This document shows positions 8,795-17,717 of a DNA stretch of 64,000 bases, piece after piece. The position numbers were made by a program, and so were the translations under genes. Source of the DNA: Sphingomonas sp. LT1P40 (GTDB taxonomy: Bacteria > Pseudomonadota > Alphaproteobacteria > Sphingomonadales > Sphingomonadaceae); contig NZ_JAXOJT010000001.1 of assembly GCF_036663835.1 (NCBI RefSeq), forward strand, positions 2,046,001-2,110,000, read 5' to 3'. A model generated the notes under the pieces. The model made no database searches and was not told the DNA's origin. It saw only the letters and a list, made by a program, of their open reading frames with translations. Position 1 is the first letter of the stretch. Each line of letters begins with the position of its first letter.

Positions 8795-10500
8795 ACCGGC
8801 TTTTCAGCCGCTTTCCACGCCTCGATCTGTTTCTGCTTGTCGCGCTTCAGAAAGTCTCGGATCCGCTGGATCTGGTGATGATACGGACCCAGATCGTCCG
8901 GGTTCAGCTGCACCGCCGGCGTCGCATGGTCGATCTTGAACAGCGCGCTGGTCCCGTCGCGCCACACCGGGATCAGCCCCTTTTCCAACCTTTTGTCATA
9001 AGGCGGCGGACTGATGACCCACAAATAGTCATAGGCATGACGCGGGAAGCGGGCGAGGCTGACTGCCACCGGCCGCCACCATTCGCGCGGGCATTTGGTG
9101 TCGGTCACGATCTGTGAGGGGTCGTGGCTGAAACCGCGGGCTTTTTTGTAGCGCACCGTCAACAACTGCCCCCCGGCCATCGACCATTGGTCGTTGGTAT
9201 AAGCGAGTTTTCGCACCATTGCGATGCCGGGCAGATGCTGCAGCCGCGTCATCGTCCATTCGTTGTAACAGGTCTCCCCGACGAAGCTCAGCAGCTTCGC
9301 CCCCTCCGGCACATGCGCCAGCGCCTTCAGTTCGCGGTCATAGGCCTTGTCGTACAGCGCATAGCTCCACGTCGTCGCGCCCATCCGTACGACGAAGAAG
9401 ATCAGCCCCGCCACCGCCAGCGCGCTGGCCCCGCGTATCGACAGGCCGGGCTTTGGCCGCAATGCAATCAATGCGATGGCGATCATATACGGGGCCAGCC
9501 GCATGTCGGCATAGGCCGAGCCGAACACTACGCGCGGCAGCAGCACGAACACCGCGATCAGGAACAGCGCCGACAGCCCCAAATGCCGCGAATATTCGAT
9601 ATTCGGGTCGCGCACACCCTTGAAGAGGATCAGCCACAGAACCGCGAGACAGGCGATGTCGAACAGCTGCCAGCGGTCGCGCATCACCATCAGCACCCAC
9701 CAGGTTTTCGCGCGCCAGTTGAACCAGTCGCCGGTCTGGCCGCTGACGTCCCCGGCAGTGCGCCACGCCAGCATGAGCAGAGCGGGCGGTGCGAGGACGA
9801 GACACTGCACGCCGGAGCGAATCCAGGGCACTACCCAGCGCTGGAAGAAATCCGTATGCCACGGCCCGTCTCGCGGCCCCTGTTTGTCGTGCTGGCGGAT
9901 CAATTCGGCGGCGAAGCACAACACGCCCAGCGTTCCCCAGCCAAAGGTGTGCGTGACCCAGATCACCATGCCGATCGGCACGAAGATGACGCTGCGCAGG
10001 GTAAACTTGCCCAGCCGCGCCAGCCGCAGCCACAGCGCAAACGCGTTGAGCGCCAGCGCCATCGACAGCCCGAAATTCACGAAGCCGAAGTGGAAGGCGT
10101 AGTTGTAGGCCAGCGGCAATGCGAACAAAGCCGTCGCGGGAATCCGCCCATGCACCTCGCGCGCGATCCACAACAATCCGGTGACGGTCAGCACCGGGAT
10201 GGTAATCACGATCAGCTTTACCGCCAGCTCGAGTCCGAAAATCGGCTCAAGCGGAATGATGAGCAGGTCGATGCCGAGATTGCCGATCAGGCTCCACTCG
10301 AAATTATACCAGTCGTTCAGCCACGGCACTTCGTCATGGCTCAACTGCACGCGATAGCGCGCCATGTGCCCAGGCAGATCGACGAGCGGCGGGATGTCCG
10401 GCCACAATAACGGGACCGCTGCGGCGATCGCCGCGAACAGTACGAACCAGCGCGTCTGCCACCAGCGCAGTGTGTCGGTGCCCCCTTGCATCCCCCGCAC
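8791..10500 (-). CDS. Polytopic membrane protein, probable GT-C-type glycosyltransferase (paralogue A)
   Basis: 569 residues (GTG at 10500; an ATG at 10491 is an alternative start). About ten hydrophobic helices are followed by a soluble C-terminal tail. After the first helix is a loop with PPLVDLPGHMARY, containing Asp41 and His45. This Asp-x-Pro-x-His arrangement in the first outer loop is what one sees in uncharacterised GT-C-like proteins that use polyprenyl-phosphate sugars. The next gene upstream encodes a clear paralogue with the same motif and similar tail. The two genes abut directly. No function has been assigned; a glycosyltransferase role is inference from topology. Confidence 0.6.
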   Translation of the reverse strand: MRGMQGGTDTLRWWQTRWFVLFAAIAAAVPLLWPDIPPLVDLPGHMARYRVQLSHDEVPWLNDWYNFEWSLIGNLGIDLLIIPLEPIFGLELAVKLIVITIPVLTVTGLLWIAREVHGRIPATALFALPLAYNYAFHFGFVNFGLSMALALNAFALWLRLARLGKFTLRSVIFVPIGMVIWVTHTFGWGTLGVLCFAAELIRQHDKQGPRDGPWHTDFFQRWVVPWIRSGVQCLVLAPPALLMLAWRTAGDVSGQTGDWFNWRAKTWWVLMVMRDRWQLFDIACLAVLWLILFKGVRDPNIEYSRHLGLSALFLIAVFVLLPRVVFGSAYADMRLAPYMIAIALIALRPKPGLSIRGASALAVAGLIFFVVRMGATTWSYALYDKAYDRELKALAHVPEGAKLLSFVGETCYNEWTMTRLQHLPGIAMVRKLAYTNDQWSMAGGQLLTVRYKKARGFSHDPSQIVTDTKCPREWWRPVAVSLARFPRHAYDYLWVISPPPYDKRLEKGLIPVWRDGTSALFKIDHATPAVQLNPDDLGPYHHQIQRIRDFLKRDKQKQIEAWKAAEKPV

Positions 10501-12018
10501 TTACTGCGGCGCAGCACCCACCGGCAAGCGGCTTGGATTGCGATCCACCGCATAAATTGCGGAGACGCCGTTCGACCACACCCGCTTTACATCGGGTGCA
10601 AGCTGCCGCTGCGCCGGAAAATCGAGCGTCCACACATAGTTGAACGTCCCCCGGTCGAAATCACGCACCGCCGCGTCGAACCGCGTCTGTTTGAAATCGC
10701 AGCTGTCCGGATAGACGAGTTGCGACGGATCGCTGGCATAAAGCTCGGCATCCGGGTGGTGGTGCTGCAACAATTGCTGGCCGCCGATCGTCCATTGCCC
10801 ATTTTCGAAGATATCGCGCCGCGCGACCGCGATCCCCGCAATATGCCCCAGCCGCCGGTCGGCCCATTCGGTGGTGCAGGGCTGATTGACCAGCACCAGC
10901 ACCGCCGCGCCACGGGGGATATGCGGCACCGCCTCCAGCGCCGCCGCTTGCGGCTGCGCGAACAGGATCATCGCCGCGGTCGAGGTAATCGTGCGAAACG
11001 CAAGGAACGCCGTCGCCGCCAACGCCAGCCTGTGGTCGAACACCTCGTGCCCCGGCTTCACCCGGATCGCGACCAGCGCCAACGCCACGGCGGGCGCCAG
11101 CATCCGCATATCGACATACGCCCCGCCCAGCGCGAGACGCGGCAGCGCCAGGAAGGCGACGAACCCCGCCAGCGCCGCGATGCCGATCACCGGATCGAAC
11201 CGCAACCGCCGGTCGCGCACCGCCATCCACAATATGCCGAACAACAGGATCGCGCACGCCACGTCCCACCATTTCCAGCGTTCGCGCAGCAGCGAGGGCA
11301 CCCAGCTGAGCTTCGCCGTCCAGTCCCATGCCCAGGGTTCGCTTGGCGATCCGCCGATCATCGCAGCGAGCGGAAGCGCCAGCGGCAGGCAGGACAGCCC
11401 GGCGCGAAGCATCGCATGCAGCCAGCCGGAATCACGCAACCGCATGACCTCTGCCGCGAATGCGAACAGCCCGAACATCGCCCAGCCGAAGCTATGCGCG
11501 ATCCACAGCACGCAAGCGATCGGCACGAACAGCACGGCGCGGAGCCTTACCCGCCCGCGCCGCCCCATCCAGATCCACAGCGCCAGCGCATGCAACGCCA
11601 GCCCCGCCGCCAGCATGAAATTGACGAAGCCGAATTGAAACGGAAAGCCATAGGCCAAAGGGAAAGCGAAGGCGGCGGCGGGCGACAGCCGTCCATCTGC
11701 CGCGCGCGCGATCAGGATCAAACCGCTAGCCCACAAGAGCGGGATCAGCGTCACGATCAGTCGCGCCGCGCCCTCCACCCCGATCAGCGGCGCGAGCGCG
11801 TGGACCAGTAGATCGACGCCGAGATTGCCGATCAGCGCCCATTCAAATGCCCAGTGTCGCGCCAGATCGGCGGACCCGCCAATCGCGCTGGCGATATGGT
11901 AGCGTCCGATATGTCCAGACAAATCGGATAGCGGCGGCAGCGACGTCCATAACAGCGGCAGCACCGACGCGATCAGCGCGGCAACAACGAACGCGCGGCT
12001 TTCCCACCAGCGCGTCAC
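10501..12018 (-). CDS. Polytopic membrane protein, probable GT-C-type glycosyltransferase (paralogue B)
   Basis: 505 residues, homologous along its length to the next downstream protein. The shared marks are the outer-loop motif PPLSDLSGHIGRY (Asp32, His36), the phrase EWALIGNLGVDLL matching EWSLIGNLGIDLL, the FQFGFVNFMLA / FHFGFVNFGLS helix, and the tail motif GQWTIGGQQLL matching DQWSMAGGQLL. It overlaps the STT3-like gene upstream by 4 bp, so all three are co-translated. The tandem pair suggests duplication and possibly a heterodimer or two steps on one glycan. Function unknown. Confidence 0.6.
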   Translation of the reverse strand: MTRWWESRAFVVAALIASVLPLLWTSLPPLSDLSGHIGRYHIASAIGGSADLARHWAFEWALIGNLGVDLLVHALAPLIGVEGAARLIVTLIPLLWASGLILIARAADGRLSPAAAFAFPLAYGFPFQFGFVNFMLAAGLALHALALWIWMGRRGRVRLRAVLFVPIACVLWIAHSFGWAMFGLFAFAAEVMRLRDSGWLHAMLRAGLSCLPLALPLAAMIGGSPSEPWAWDWTAKLSWVPSLLRERWKWWDVACAILLFGILWMAVRDRRLRFDPVIGIAALAGFVAFLALPRLALGGAYVDMRMLAPAVALALVAIRVKPGHEVFDHRLALAATAFLAFRTITSTAAMILFAQPQAAALEAVPHIPRGAAVLVLVNQPCTTEWADRRLGHIAGIAVARRDIFENGQWTIGGQQLLQHHHPDAELYASDPSQLVYPDSCDFKQTRFDAAVRDFDRGTFNYVWTLDFPAQRQLAPDVKRVWSNGVSAIYAVDRNPSRLPVGAAPQ

Positions 12019-13712
12019 GGTGCGCGCCGTACGGCATAGACCGCCATCGCCTCATCCGCTGGCGACAGCCGGGTCAGCCAGCCCGGCGTGCGGCCAAAAT
12101 CGAGTATCGCGCGGCCAGTGCCGCGCTTTGGCTCGCCCAGTTCGGGCAAGCCGCCGGGGCAATAAACGACATGGGCGATGTCGAGCCGCGCGGCATAAGC
12201 GGCCGCGCGGTCATCGGGCAGCACGAACAGGCGATAGGCGCTCAATATCCCGTTGGCATTGCGGTGGTAGGGCGCGGCCAACATTTGCTGCCCGGTTCCC
12301 GCCAACGCATAGGCTCCGAAATCCACCGACGCCGCCACGCGACCCGCAGGCAGCGCCGCAAGTCGGGCCAGCGCCGGTGCCGGATCGCAGCCAGCCCCCT
12401 TGCCCGCCGTCGATGGCGTCATCAGTCCGCCCAGCATCGGATAGACGAACCCCGCCGACACAATCCACGCCGCCGCCAGCGGCAACGGCCCGCGCGCACG
12501 CGCCACCGCGATCAAGCCTGCCAACGCGGGGGCGGCCAGCATCGCCCCGGCATAGGCACCGCGCAATTGTAGCAGCATCAACGCCAGCGATACGATTTGA
12601 AATGCGCCTAGGATCAACCATGCTTCCCGCCGCTCACGCCGCCACATCAGCGCAGTTGCCGCCAATCCCGCGAACAACAGCCCGGCATAGCCGATCGCAT
12701 GGACCAGGCTCGCGCCGAACAATGGCTGTGCCTCCGCCACTTGCGACAGCCACAGTCGCGCGAGCAGCGGATCGACCTCGCCATAGGGGCTGAGGCACCC
12801 CGGCGACGCAGCAAGCGCTGCCGCCATTGCAACGCCGCCTATAACCAGCGCAGCCAGGAGTCGGCCACGCCCCGGCGCAATCCAGCGACCAGCTGCCGCC
12901 AGCAAGACGGGTGCCGCCGCCGCAATCTGCGCCGCGCGCCACAGCATCGCATCGAACCCGTCGCATGCCGGATAGTCCCAGCCGCTCGTCCGCAGCGTCA
13001 GCGCCGCCAGCAGCAATCCGCCGAACAGCGCCGTGGCATAACCGGCCATCCGATCGTCTTCGCCCATGATCCAGCGCCACACGATCACGCCGCCACCGAT
13101 CGCCAGCAATGGTGCGGTCTCTAGGCCAACGGCCAAACTGGCGGCACTCGCCAGGCCAGCCGCAACACCCGCGCGCCAGCCACCCTCGCCAAGTACCGCA
13201 CGCACCAGCACCAGCAGCAACACCAGCTGTAACCCGTGATGGTCGATCCGCCCCGGCACGAACAGCGCGCTCGCCGGATAGGCCAAAGCCGCAACCACAA
13301 TCGCCACCTGCGCCGACACGTCGAGCACCCGCGCGATCGATCCGATCAGCGCCAGTGCGGCAACGAACAACAATGCAGGCCAGAGGAGTACCGCCGCCAG
13401 TTCTGCGATATGACCACCCAGCAATGGTGCCAGCAACGCGACGATCGCGGCGGGCACCAGGTCGGGCAGCCGCGACCAGTGCATCTCAAGTCCCGCCAGT
13501 CCCAGCCGATGCTGCGCCAGATCGTAGAACGCCTGTCCGCCGACCCAGTCGCGGATCTGCTGCAACCGCATCATATCATCGGTATCGGGCAATTGCAGTG
13601 CCGACAGCGCCGCCCAGTCGCGCGCCGCCCAGACAGCGGTCAGCAACAGCGCAAGCGCCACCGCCAGCCCCATGTTCCGCATTGTTGAATGGCGTGTGGC
13701 ACGCTGTTCCAT
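12015..13712 (-). CDS. STT3/PglB-like GT-C membrane protein
   Basis: 565 residues, about a dozen hydrophobic helices. The first outer loop has LPDTDDMMRLQQIRDW with the acidic cluster Asp43-Asp45-Asp46, then EMHWSRLPD, and a later loop has PGRIDHHGLQ (Asp157-His158-His159). These match the layout of oligosaccharyltransferase-like GT-C proteins (acidic motif in loop 1, DHH-like motif further on). It lacks an obvious WWD-type sequon-binding site, and the C-terminal soluble part is short, so it may transfer a sugar to lipid or polysaccharide rather than protein. First gene of the three-gene cluster; starts 27 bp inside from the divergent gap at 13713. Confidence 0.65.
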   Translation of the reverse strand: MEQRATRHSTMRNMGLAVALALLLTAVWAARDWAALSALQLPDTDDMMRLQQIRDWVGGQAFYDLAQHRLGLAGLEMHWSRLPDLVPAAIVALLAPLLGGHIAELAAVLLWPALLFVAALALIGSIARVLDVSAQVAIVVAALAYPASALFVPGRIDHHGLQLVLLLVLVRAVLGEGGWRAGVAAGLASAASLAVGLETAPLLAIGGGVIVWRWIMGEDDRMAGYATALFGGLLLAALTLRTSGWDYPACDGFDAMLWRAAQIAAAAPVLLAAAGRWIAPGRGRLLAALVIGGVAMAAALAASPGCLSPYGEVDPLLARLWLSQVAEAQPLFGASLVHAIGYAGLLFAGLAATALMWRRERREAWLILGAFQIVSLALMLLQLRGAYAGAMLAAPALAGLIAVARARGPLPLAAAWIVSAGFVYPMLGGLMTPSTAGKGAGCDPAPALARLAALPAGRVAASVDFGAYALAGTGQQMLAAPYHRNANGILSAYRLFVLPDDRAAAYAARLDIAHVVYCPGGLPELGEPKRGTGRAILDFGRTPGWLTRLSPADEAMAVYAVRRAP

Positions 13713-13836
13713 CGGCCCTCCGTCAACCGGGCTAGGGCATGATGGTTAATTGCCCGCTAAACATCTGGACAGGGCCGTCGGTCATTCCATTTCGGCGCGT
13801 GCCGCGTTAGCATCCCGTGTCAATCCGGGGGGAAGC

Positions 13837-14343
13837 ATGGCAAGCATCGCACAGACGCCGCGCACAAAGCCGCTTAGTGCAGATCGCTACGAACAGATTC
13901 TGGCATTCGGGGCCATCGCGCTGTTACTGGCCGTGATCGTCGCGCTGGCGCGGGGCTATCGCGAATGGGCGCTGGTGCCGTGGCAGGTGTGGCCGCATCT
14001 GGCGACGGTCGCCGTCGCGCTGGCGCTGACCCCGGTCATCCTGCTCGGTCGGCGCGGCGATCAGCGGCACCGCTGGCTGGGGCGCATCTGGGTCGGCGCG
14101 ATGTTCCTGAGCGCGCTGCTGTCATTCGGGCTGACCGGCACCAATCCGGGCCATTTCAGCTTCATCCACCTGATTTCGGCCTATGTCGTCGTCTCAGCGC
14201 CGCTGATCTGGTGGTCGGCGGCGACGCATCGCATCACCACGCACCGCCGGTCGGTACGCGGCATGGTGACCGGCGCGCTGCTGATCGCCGGTTTCTTCAC
14301 CTTTCCGTTCGACCGCCTGATGGGCCGCTGGTTGTTCGGCTGA
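13837..14343 (+). CDS. DUF2306-type membrane protein
   Basis: 168 residues from the ATG at 13837, preceded by GGGGGGAAG; a longer frame back to 13750 has no ribosome site. Four or five hydrophobic helices, with histidines in or near them (FIHLISAY, ATHRITTHRRSVRG), consistent with the DUF2306 family of small membrane proteins. Function unknown. It ends 4 bp before the convergent argG stop and so shares its 3' end region. Confidence 0.7.
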   Translation: MASIAQTPRTKPLSADRYEQILAFGAIALLLAVIVALARGYREWALVPWQVWPHLATVAVALALTPVILLGRRGDQRHRWLGRIWVGAMFLSALLSFGLTGTNPGHFSFIHLISAYVVVSAPLIWWSAATHRITTHRRSVRGMVTGALLIAGFFTFPFDRLMGRWLFG

Positions 14344-14347
14344 CCGA

Positions 14348-15565
14348 TCAGTCCTCGCGCCGTCCCAGCAAGCGCAGCCGCAGCGCATTGAGCTTGATGA
14401 AACCGGCCGCGTCGCGCTGGTCATAGGCACCCTGATCGTCCTCGAACGTCACGACCTTTTCGCTGTACAGTGAGTAAGGCGATTTGCGCCCGACGACACT
14501 GACGCCACCCTTGTAAAGCTTCAGCCGCACGGTCCCGGCGACCTTTTCCTGGCTGAAGTCGATCGCGGCCTGCATCATCTCACGCTCCGGCGCGAACCAG
14601 AAGCCGTTATAGACCATCTCGGCATAGCGCGGTGCCCATTCGTCCTTCAGATGCGCCGCGCCACGATCCAGCGTGATCGATTCGATGCCGCGATGCGCGA
14701 GGTGATAGATCGTGCCGCCCGGCGTCTCGTACATGCCGCGCGACTTCATACCGACGAAGCGGTTCTCGACCAGATCGAGCCGCCCGATGCCATGTTTCCG
14801 ACCCAGTTCGTTGAGCGCGGCCAGCAAATTCGCGGGCGACAGGGCAACGCCGTTCACCGCGACGCCGTCGCCTTTCTCGAAATCGATGGTGATATATTCG
14901 GGCGTGTCCGGTGCATCCTCCGGGTTCACCGTGCGCGAATAGACATAGTCAGGAGTTTCATCCCACGGATCTTCAAGAACCTTGCCCTCGGACGACGTGT
15001 GCAACAGGTTGGCGTCGGTCGAGAAAGGCGATTCGCCGCGCTTGTCCTTGGTCACCTGAATCTGGTGCTGTTCGGCAAACTCGATCAGCTTGGTACGGCT
15101 GGTCAAATTCCACTCGCGCCAGGGGGCAATAACCTTGATGTCGGGGTTCAGCGCATAGGCCGACAGCTCGAAACGCACCTGATCGTTGCCCTTGCCGGTC
15201 GCGCCGTGGCTGACGGCGTCGGCATTCACTTCCTTGGCGATCTCGATCAGGCGCTTCGAGATCAGCGGGCGCGCGATCGAGGTGCCGAGGAGGTAGAGGC
15301 CTTCATACAGGGCATTGGCGCGCATCATCGGGAAGACGAAGTCGCGGACGAACTCCTCCTTCAGATCGTCGATATAGATGTGCTCGGGCCTCACCCCGGC
15401 ATCCAGCGCCTTCTTGCGCGCCGGCTCCAGCTCCTCGCCCTGCCCCAGATCGGCGGTGAAGGTGACGACTTCGCACTGATATTCCTGTTGCAGCCATTTC
15501 AGGATCACGCTGGTGTCGAGACCGCCCGAATAGGCGAGAACCACGCGATTGATCTTGTCGGCCAT
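14348..15565 (-). CDS. argG: Argininosuccinate synthase
   Basis: 405 residues from the ATG at 15565; the much longer open frame upstream is antisense-type noise across the MATE gene. ATP pyrophosphatase loop [14 protein letters not shown] at residues 8-21, then the citrulline/aspartate-binding regions [15 protein letters not shown] and IAPWREW. It condenses citrulline and aspartate into argininosuccinate in arginine synthesis, in the cytoplasm. It follows the MATE gene by 35 bp, so it may be read from the same transcript, though the two jobs are unrelated. Confidence 0.96.
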   Translation of the reverse strand: MADKINRVVLAYSGGLDTSVILKWLQQEYQCEVVTFTADLGQGEELEPARKKALDAGVRPEHIYIDDLKEEFVRDFVFPMMRANALYEGLYLLGTSIARPLISKRLIEIAKEVNADAVSHGATGKGNDQVRFELSAYALNPDIKVIAPWREWNLTSRTKLIEFAEQHQIQVTKDKRGESPFSTDANLLHTSSEGKVLEDPWDETPDYVYSRTVNPEDAPDTPEYITIDFEKGDGVAVNGVALSPANLLAALNELGRKHGIGRLDLVENRFVGMKSRGMYETPGGTIYHLAHRGIESITLDRGAAHLKDEWAPRYAEMVYNGFWFAPEREMMQAAIDFSQEKVAGTVRLKLYKGGVSVVGRKSPYSLYSEKVVTFEDDQGAYDQRDAAGFIKLNALRLRLLGRRED

Positions 15566-15600
15566 GACTTGAATGCTCCAGAGGTGAAGTGGCAGCGCCT

Positions 15601-16938
15601 CTAGGGCCGCTGCGGCGCTTCGGCAACACCGGCGAACAAACGTGGCAGATACGCGCCAAGCGCCACCGCACGGAAAATATAGCTGGCCAGCAGCGCCAGC
15701 CACAGCCCCGTCGCCCCCAACGGTCGCAGCAACAGGTCGGTCCCGATATACAGCAATGTCGCCAGAATCGCGGCATTGCGCAGCGCCCGCCCCTGTGTCG
15801 CGCCGATGAAAACGCCGTCGAGCAGCCATGCCGGGACCCCGATTGTTGCGGCGAGTGCGGCGAGCGGCAACACATCGCGTGCCGCCGCGCGCACCGCTGC
15901 ATTGGTGGTGAGCAGGTCGATCAGCACGCCGCCGAACACCACCGACAGGATCGTGGCGAGCAACCCGAAGCCGAGCGAAAACTCCCCCGTCAGCCGCATC
16001 GCGCGCGTCAGGTCGCGCCGCGACCCCGCCCCGACCGCCATGCCCACGCGCGATTCGGCGGTGAAGGCGAAACCGTCGAGGACGAAGGCGAACAGACTGA
16101 CGAACTGGATCAGCACATGGTTCGCCGCCAGTTGGACCGCGCCCAGCCGCGCGCCCGCATTCGCCAGCCACAGGAACAGGATCAGCAGCGCGATCGTGCG
16201 GATCATGATGTCGGCATTGACCGCGAACAGCCGCCGCCACGCGGCTCTGTCGAAGAAATCGGCCCGCTGCCCCAGCAGCGCACGCATCCCGACAATTCGC
16301 ACCACGACGGCGAGGCCCAGCAGCAACGCGATCCATTCGGCCAGCGCCGTCCCCAGCCCGACACCCGCCGCCCCCATGTCGAAATGCCATACGAACAGGA
16401 TGTCGAGCGCGGCGTTCGCCACGTTCATCACGATCTGGATCACCAGACTCTCGCGCGTCCGCCCCAGCCCATAGAGCCAGCCCGCAATCGCATAGAAGCC
16501 CAGCGCGGCGGGGGCACCCAGAAAGCGCATCGTCACGAAATCACGTGCCGCCGCATCCAGCCCGCCGCTGCCCGCCATCACCGACAGCGCCAGTGGCACG
16601 ATCAGGATTTGCAGCGCCACCAGCACCGCGCCGATCGCCAGCCCCGCCGCTACGCCCCGCGCCAGCAGTGCGTTAGTTTCCCCGGCATCCCCGCGCCCAT
16701 GCGCCTGTGCGGTCAGTCCGGTCATCCCCATGCGCAGAAAGCCGAACGCCCAGAAGATGAAATTGATGACCGCCACGCCCAGCGCCACCCCGGCGAGCGC
16801 CACCGCATCGCCGGTCCAGCCGATCACCGCCGTATCGACCAGCCCGACCAGCGGCACCGTCGTCTGGCCGAGCATGATCGGCCATGCCTGCGCGAAAATC
16901 GAGCGGCGGGACAGGACAAGGGGCGCGGACGGTTGCAC
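15601..16938 (-). CDS. MATE/DinF-family multidrug or metabolite exporter
   Basis: About 445 residues in twelve hydrophobic helices with the internal two-fold repeat of the MATE family ([20 protein letters not shown] at the start, VDTAVIGW in helix 1-2). It probably exports cations or toxic compounds with Na+ or H+ across the inner membrane. The start is uncertain: in-frame GTGs at 16965 and 16938 exist and no ATG precedes helix 1. A 13-bp perfect stem with a 6-base loop (16919-16950) covers exactly this start region. Confidence 0.85.
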   Translation of the reverse strand: MQPSAPLVLSRRSIFAQAWPIMLGQTTVPLVGLVDTAVIGWTGDAVALAGVALGVAVINFIFWAFGFLRMGMTGLTAQAHGRGDAGETNALLARGVAAGLAIGAVLVALQILIVPLALSVMAGSGGLDAAARDFVTMRFLGAPAALGFYAIAGWLYGLGRTRESLVIQIVMNVANAALDILFVWHFDMGAAGVGLGTALAEWIALLLGLAVVVRIVGMRALLGQRADFFDRAAWRRLFAVNADIMIRTIALLILFLWLANAGARLGAVQLAANHVLIQFVSLFAFVLDGFAFTAESRVGMAVGAGSRRDLTRAMRLTGEFSLGFGLLATILSVVFGGVLIDLLTTNAAVRAAARDVLPLAALAATIGVPAWLLDGVFIGATQGRALRNAAILATLLYIGTDLLLRPLGATGLWLALLASYIFRAVALGAYLPRLFAGVAEAPQRP

Positions 16939-16950
16939 GTCCGCGCCCCT
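16919..16950 (-). terminator. GC-rich hairpin over the start of the MATE gene
   Basis: Positions 16919-16931 and 16938-16950 are perfectly complementary (13 bp, AGGGGCGCGGACG and its complement) around the loop at 16932-16937. On the minus strand it lies 48 bp after the stop of the secreted-protein gene and over the GTG start candidate of the MATE gene. It has no T-tract, so it could be a terminator-like, attenuating or start-masking element. Confidence 0.5.
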
Positions 16951-16997
16951 AGCGCGTGCAGTCACCGAAAGTCACCCCGCGCGACCGGGGGCCGGGT

Positions 16998-17567
16998 TCA
17001 GCGCTTTTTGGTCAGGCAGCAGCGGTCGAGCTGAATCTGAACGGCCTGCACCATCGTGTCGTCCTGCACCGCGACGCTGATGGTGTTGTTGCTGTTCATC
17101 ATCGCCAGCATCGCCGGGGTGAGTACGATCGTCTTGGTCACGACCGTCCCGGCCGGGGTGCCGAGCGGCCAGATATAGCCACCCGATCCGGCGATACCGG
17201 CACCGTTATGCCACAGGCCGAACGAGTCATTGCCCGCGTCCGACGCCGTTCTGGCGGACGCCACCGCCAGCGATTTCATGCGGATCGTCACCTTGCCGCT
17301 CATTACCTGGCAGCAGCCGTCATCTTTCCACTGGAAGGTGTGGAGAAACATCTTGTTCTGCGCCGTCCCGTTCAAATTGGTGCGCGCCACCCCCCATACG
17401 GCAGGCGTGAACTGGCTTTGCACGGGCGAAGCGCTGGCGGGCGCGATCGTCTGATATTGCGGATCTGGGCACATCATCGGGCGCGGCTTCGGCTTGACCT
17501 GAGTGATCGCCGGACTGGCGCTCGACAGCAAGGCAAGCAGGACGGCGGCGGACAGCATCTTTTTCAT
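16998..17567 (-). CDS. Secreted Cys-rich protein of unknown function
   Basis: 189 residues with a clear signal peptide (MKKMLSAAVLLALLSSASPA, cleaved near 20). The mature part reads as beta-strands: KMFLHTFQWKDDGCCQVMSGKVTIRMKS, then SFGLWHNGAGIAGSGGYIWPLG, then NTISVAVQDDTMVQAVQIQ, ending LDRCC. Two vicinal CC pairs (DDGCC and DRCC) may form disulfides. The pattern resembles a small beta-sandwich or lectin-like fold, but no family is recognised. Ribosome site AAGGGCC. It is followed by the MATE gene. Confidence 0.65.
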   Translation of the reverse strand: MKKMLSAAVLLALLSSASPAITQVKPKPRPMMCPDPQYQTIAPASASPVQSQFTPAVWGVARTNLNGTAQNKMFLHTFQWKDDGCCQVMSGKVTIRMKSLAVASARTASDAGNDSFGLWHNGAGIAGSGGYIWPLGTPAGTVVTKTIVLTPAMLAMMNSNNTISVAVQDDTMVQAVQIQLDRCCLTKKR

Positions 17568-17689
17568 GGCAGGCCCTTTGCTAGGTCCGCGAACCCTTAT
17601 GGGCTGCGGTATCGTCAGGGTCGGGCGTTGGCCCGTGTGGCAGGACGATGGTGTCCGCCCACCCGCCCGGCATGTCGATACGCGCCATA

Positions 17690-17705
17690 TGGTCCGATCG
17701 GACCA
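17690..17705. promoter_or_regulatory. 16-bp perfect palindrome between luxR-type gene and secreted-protein gene
   Basis: TGGTCCGATCGGACCA is a perfect 16-bp palindrome lying 123 bp upstream of the secreted-protein start and 12 bp beyond the stop of the LuxR-type regulator gene. Length and symmetry suit a dimeric regulator such as the neighbouring LuxR-type protein. No T-tract follows, so a terminator is less likely. Confidence 0.45.
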
Positions 17706-17717
17706 GCCGCCGGAGTG

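Noticed and set aside
15566..16390. N-terminal extension of the argG frame
   Set aside because: It lies in another frame of the MATE gene, and argG starts at 15565 with its normal ATP loop close to the N-terminus.
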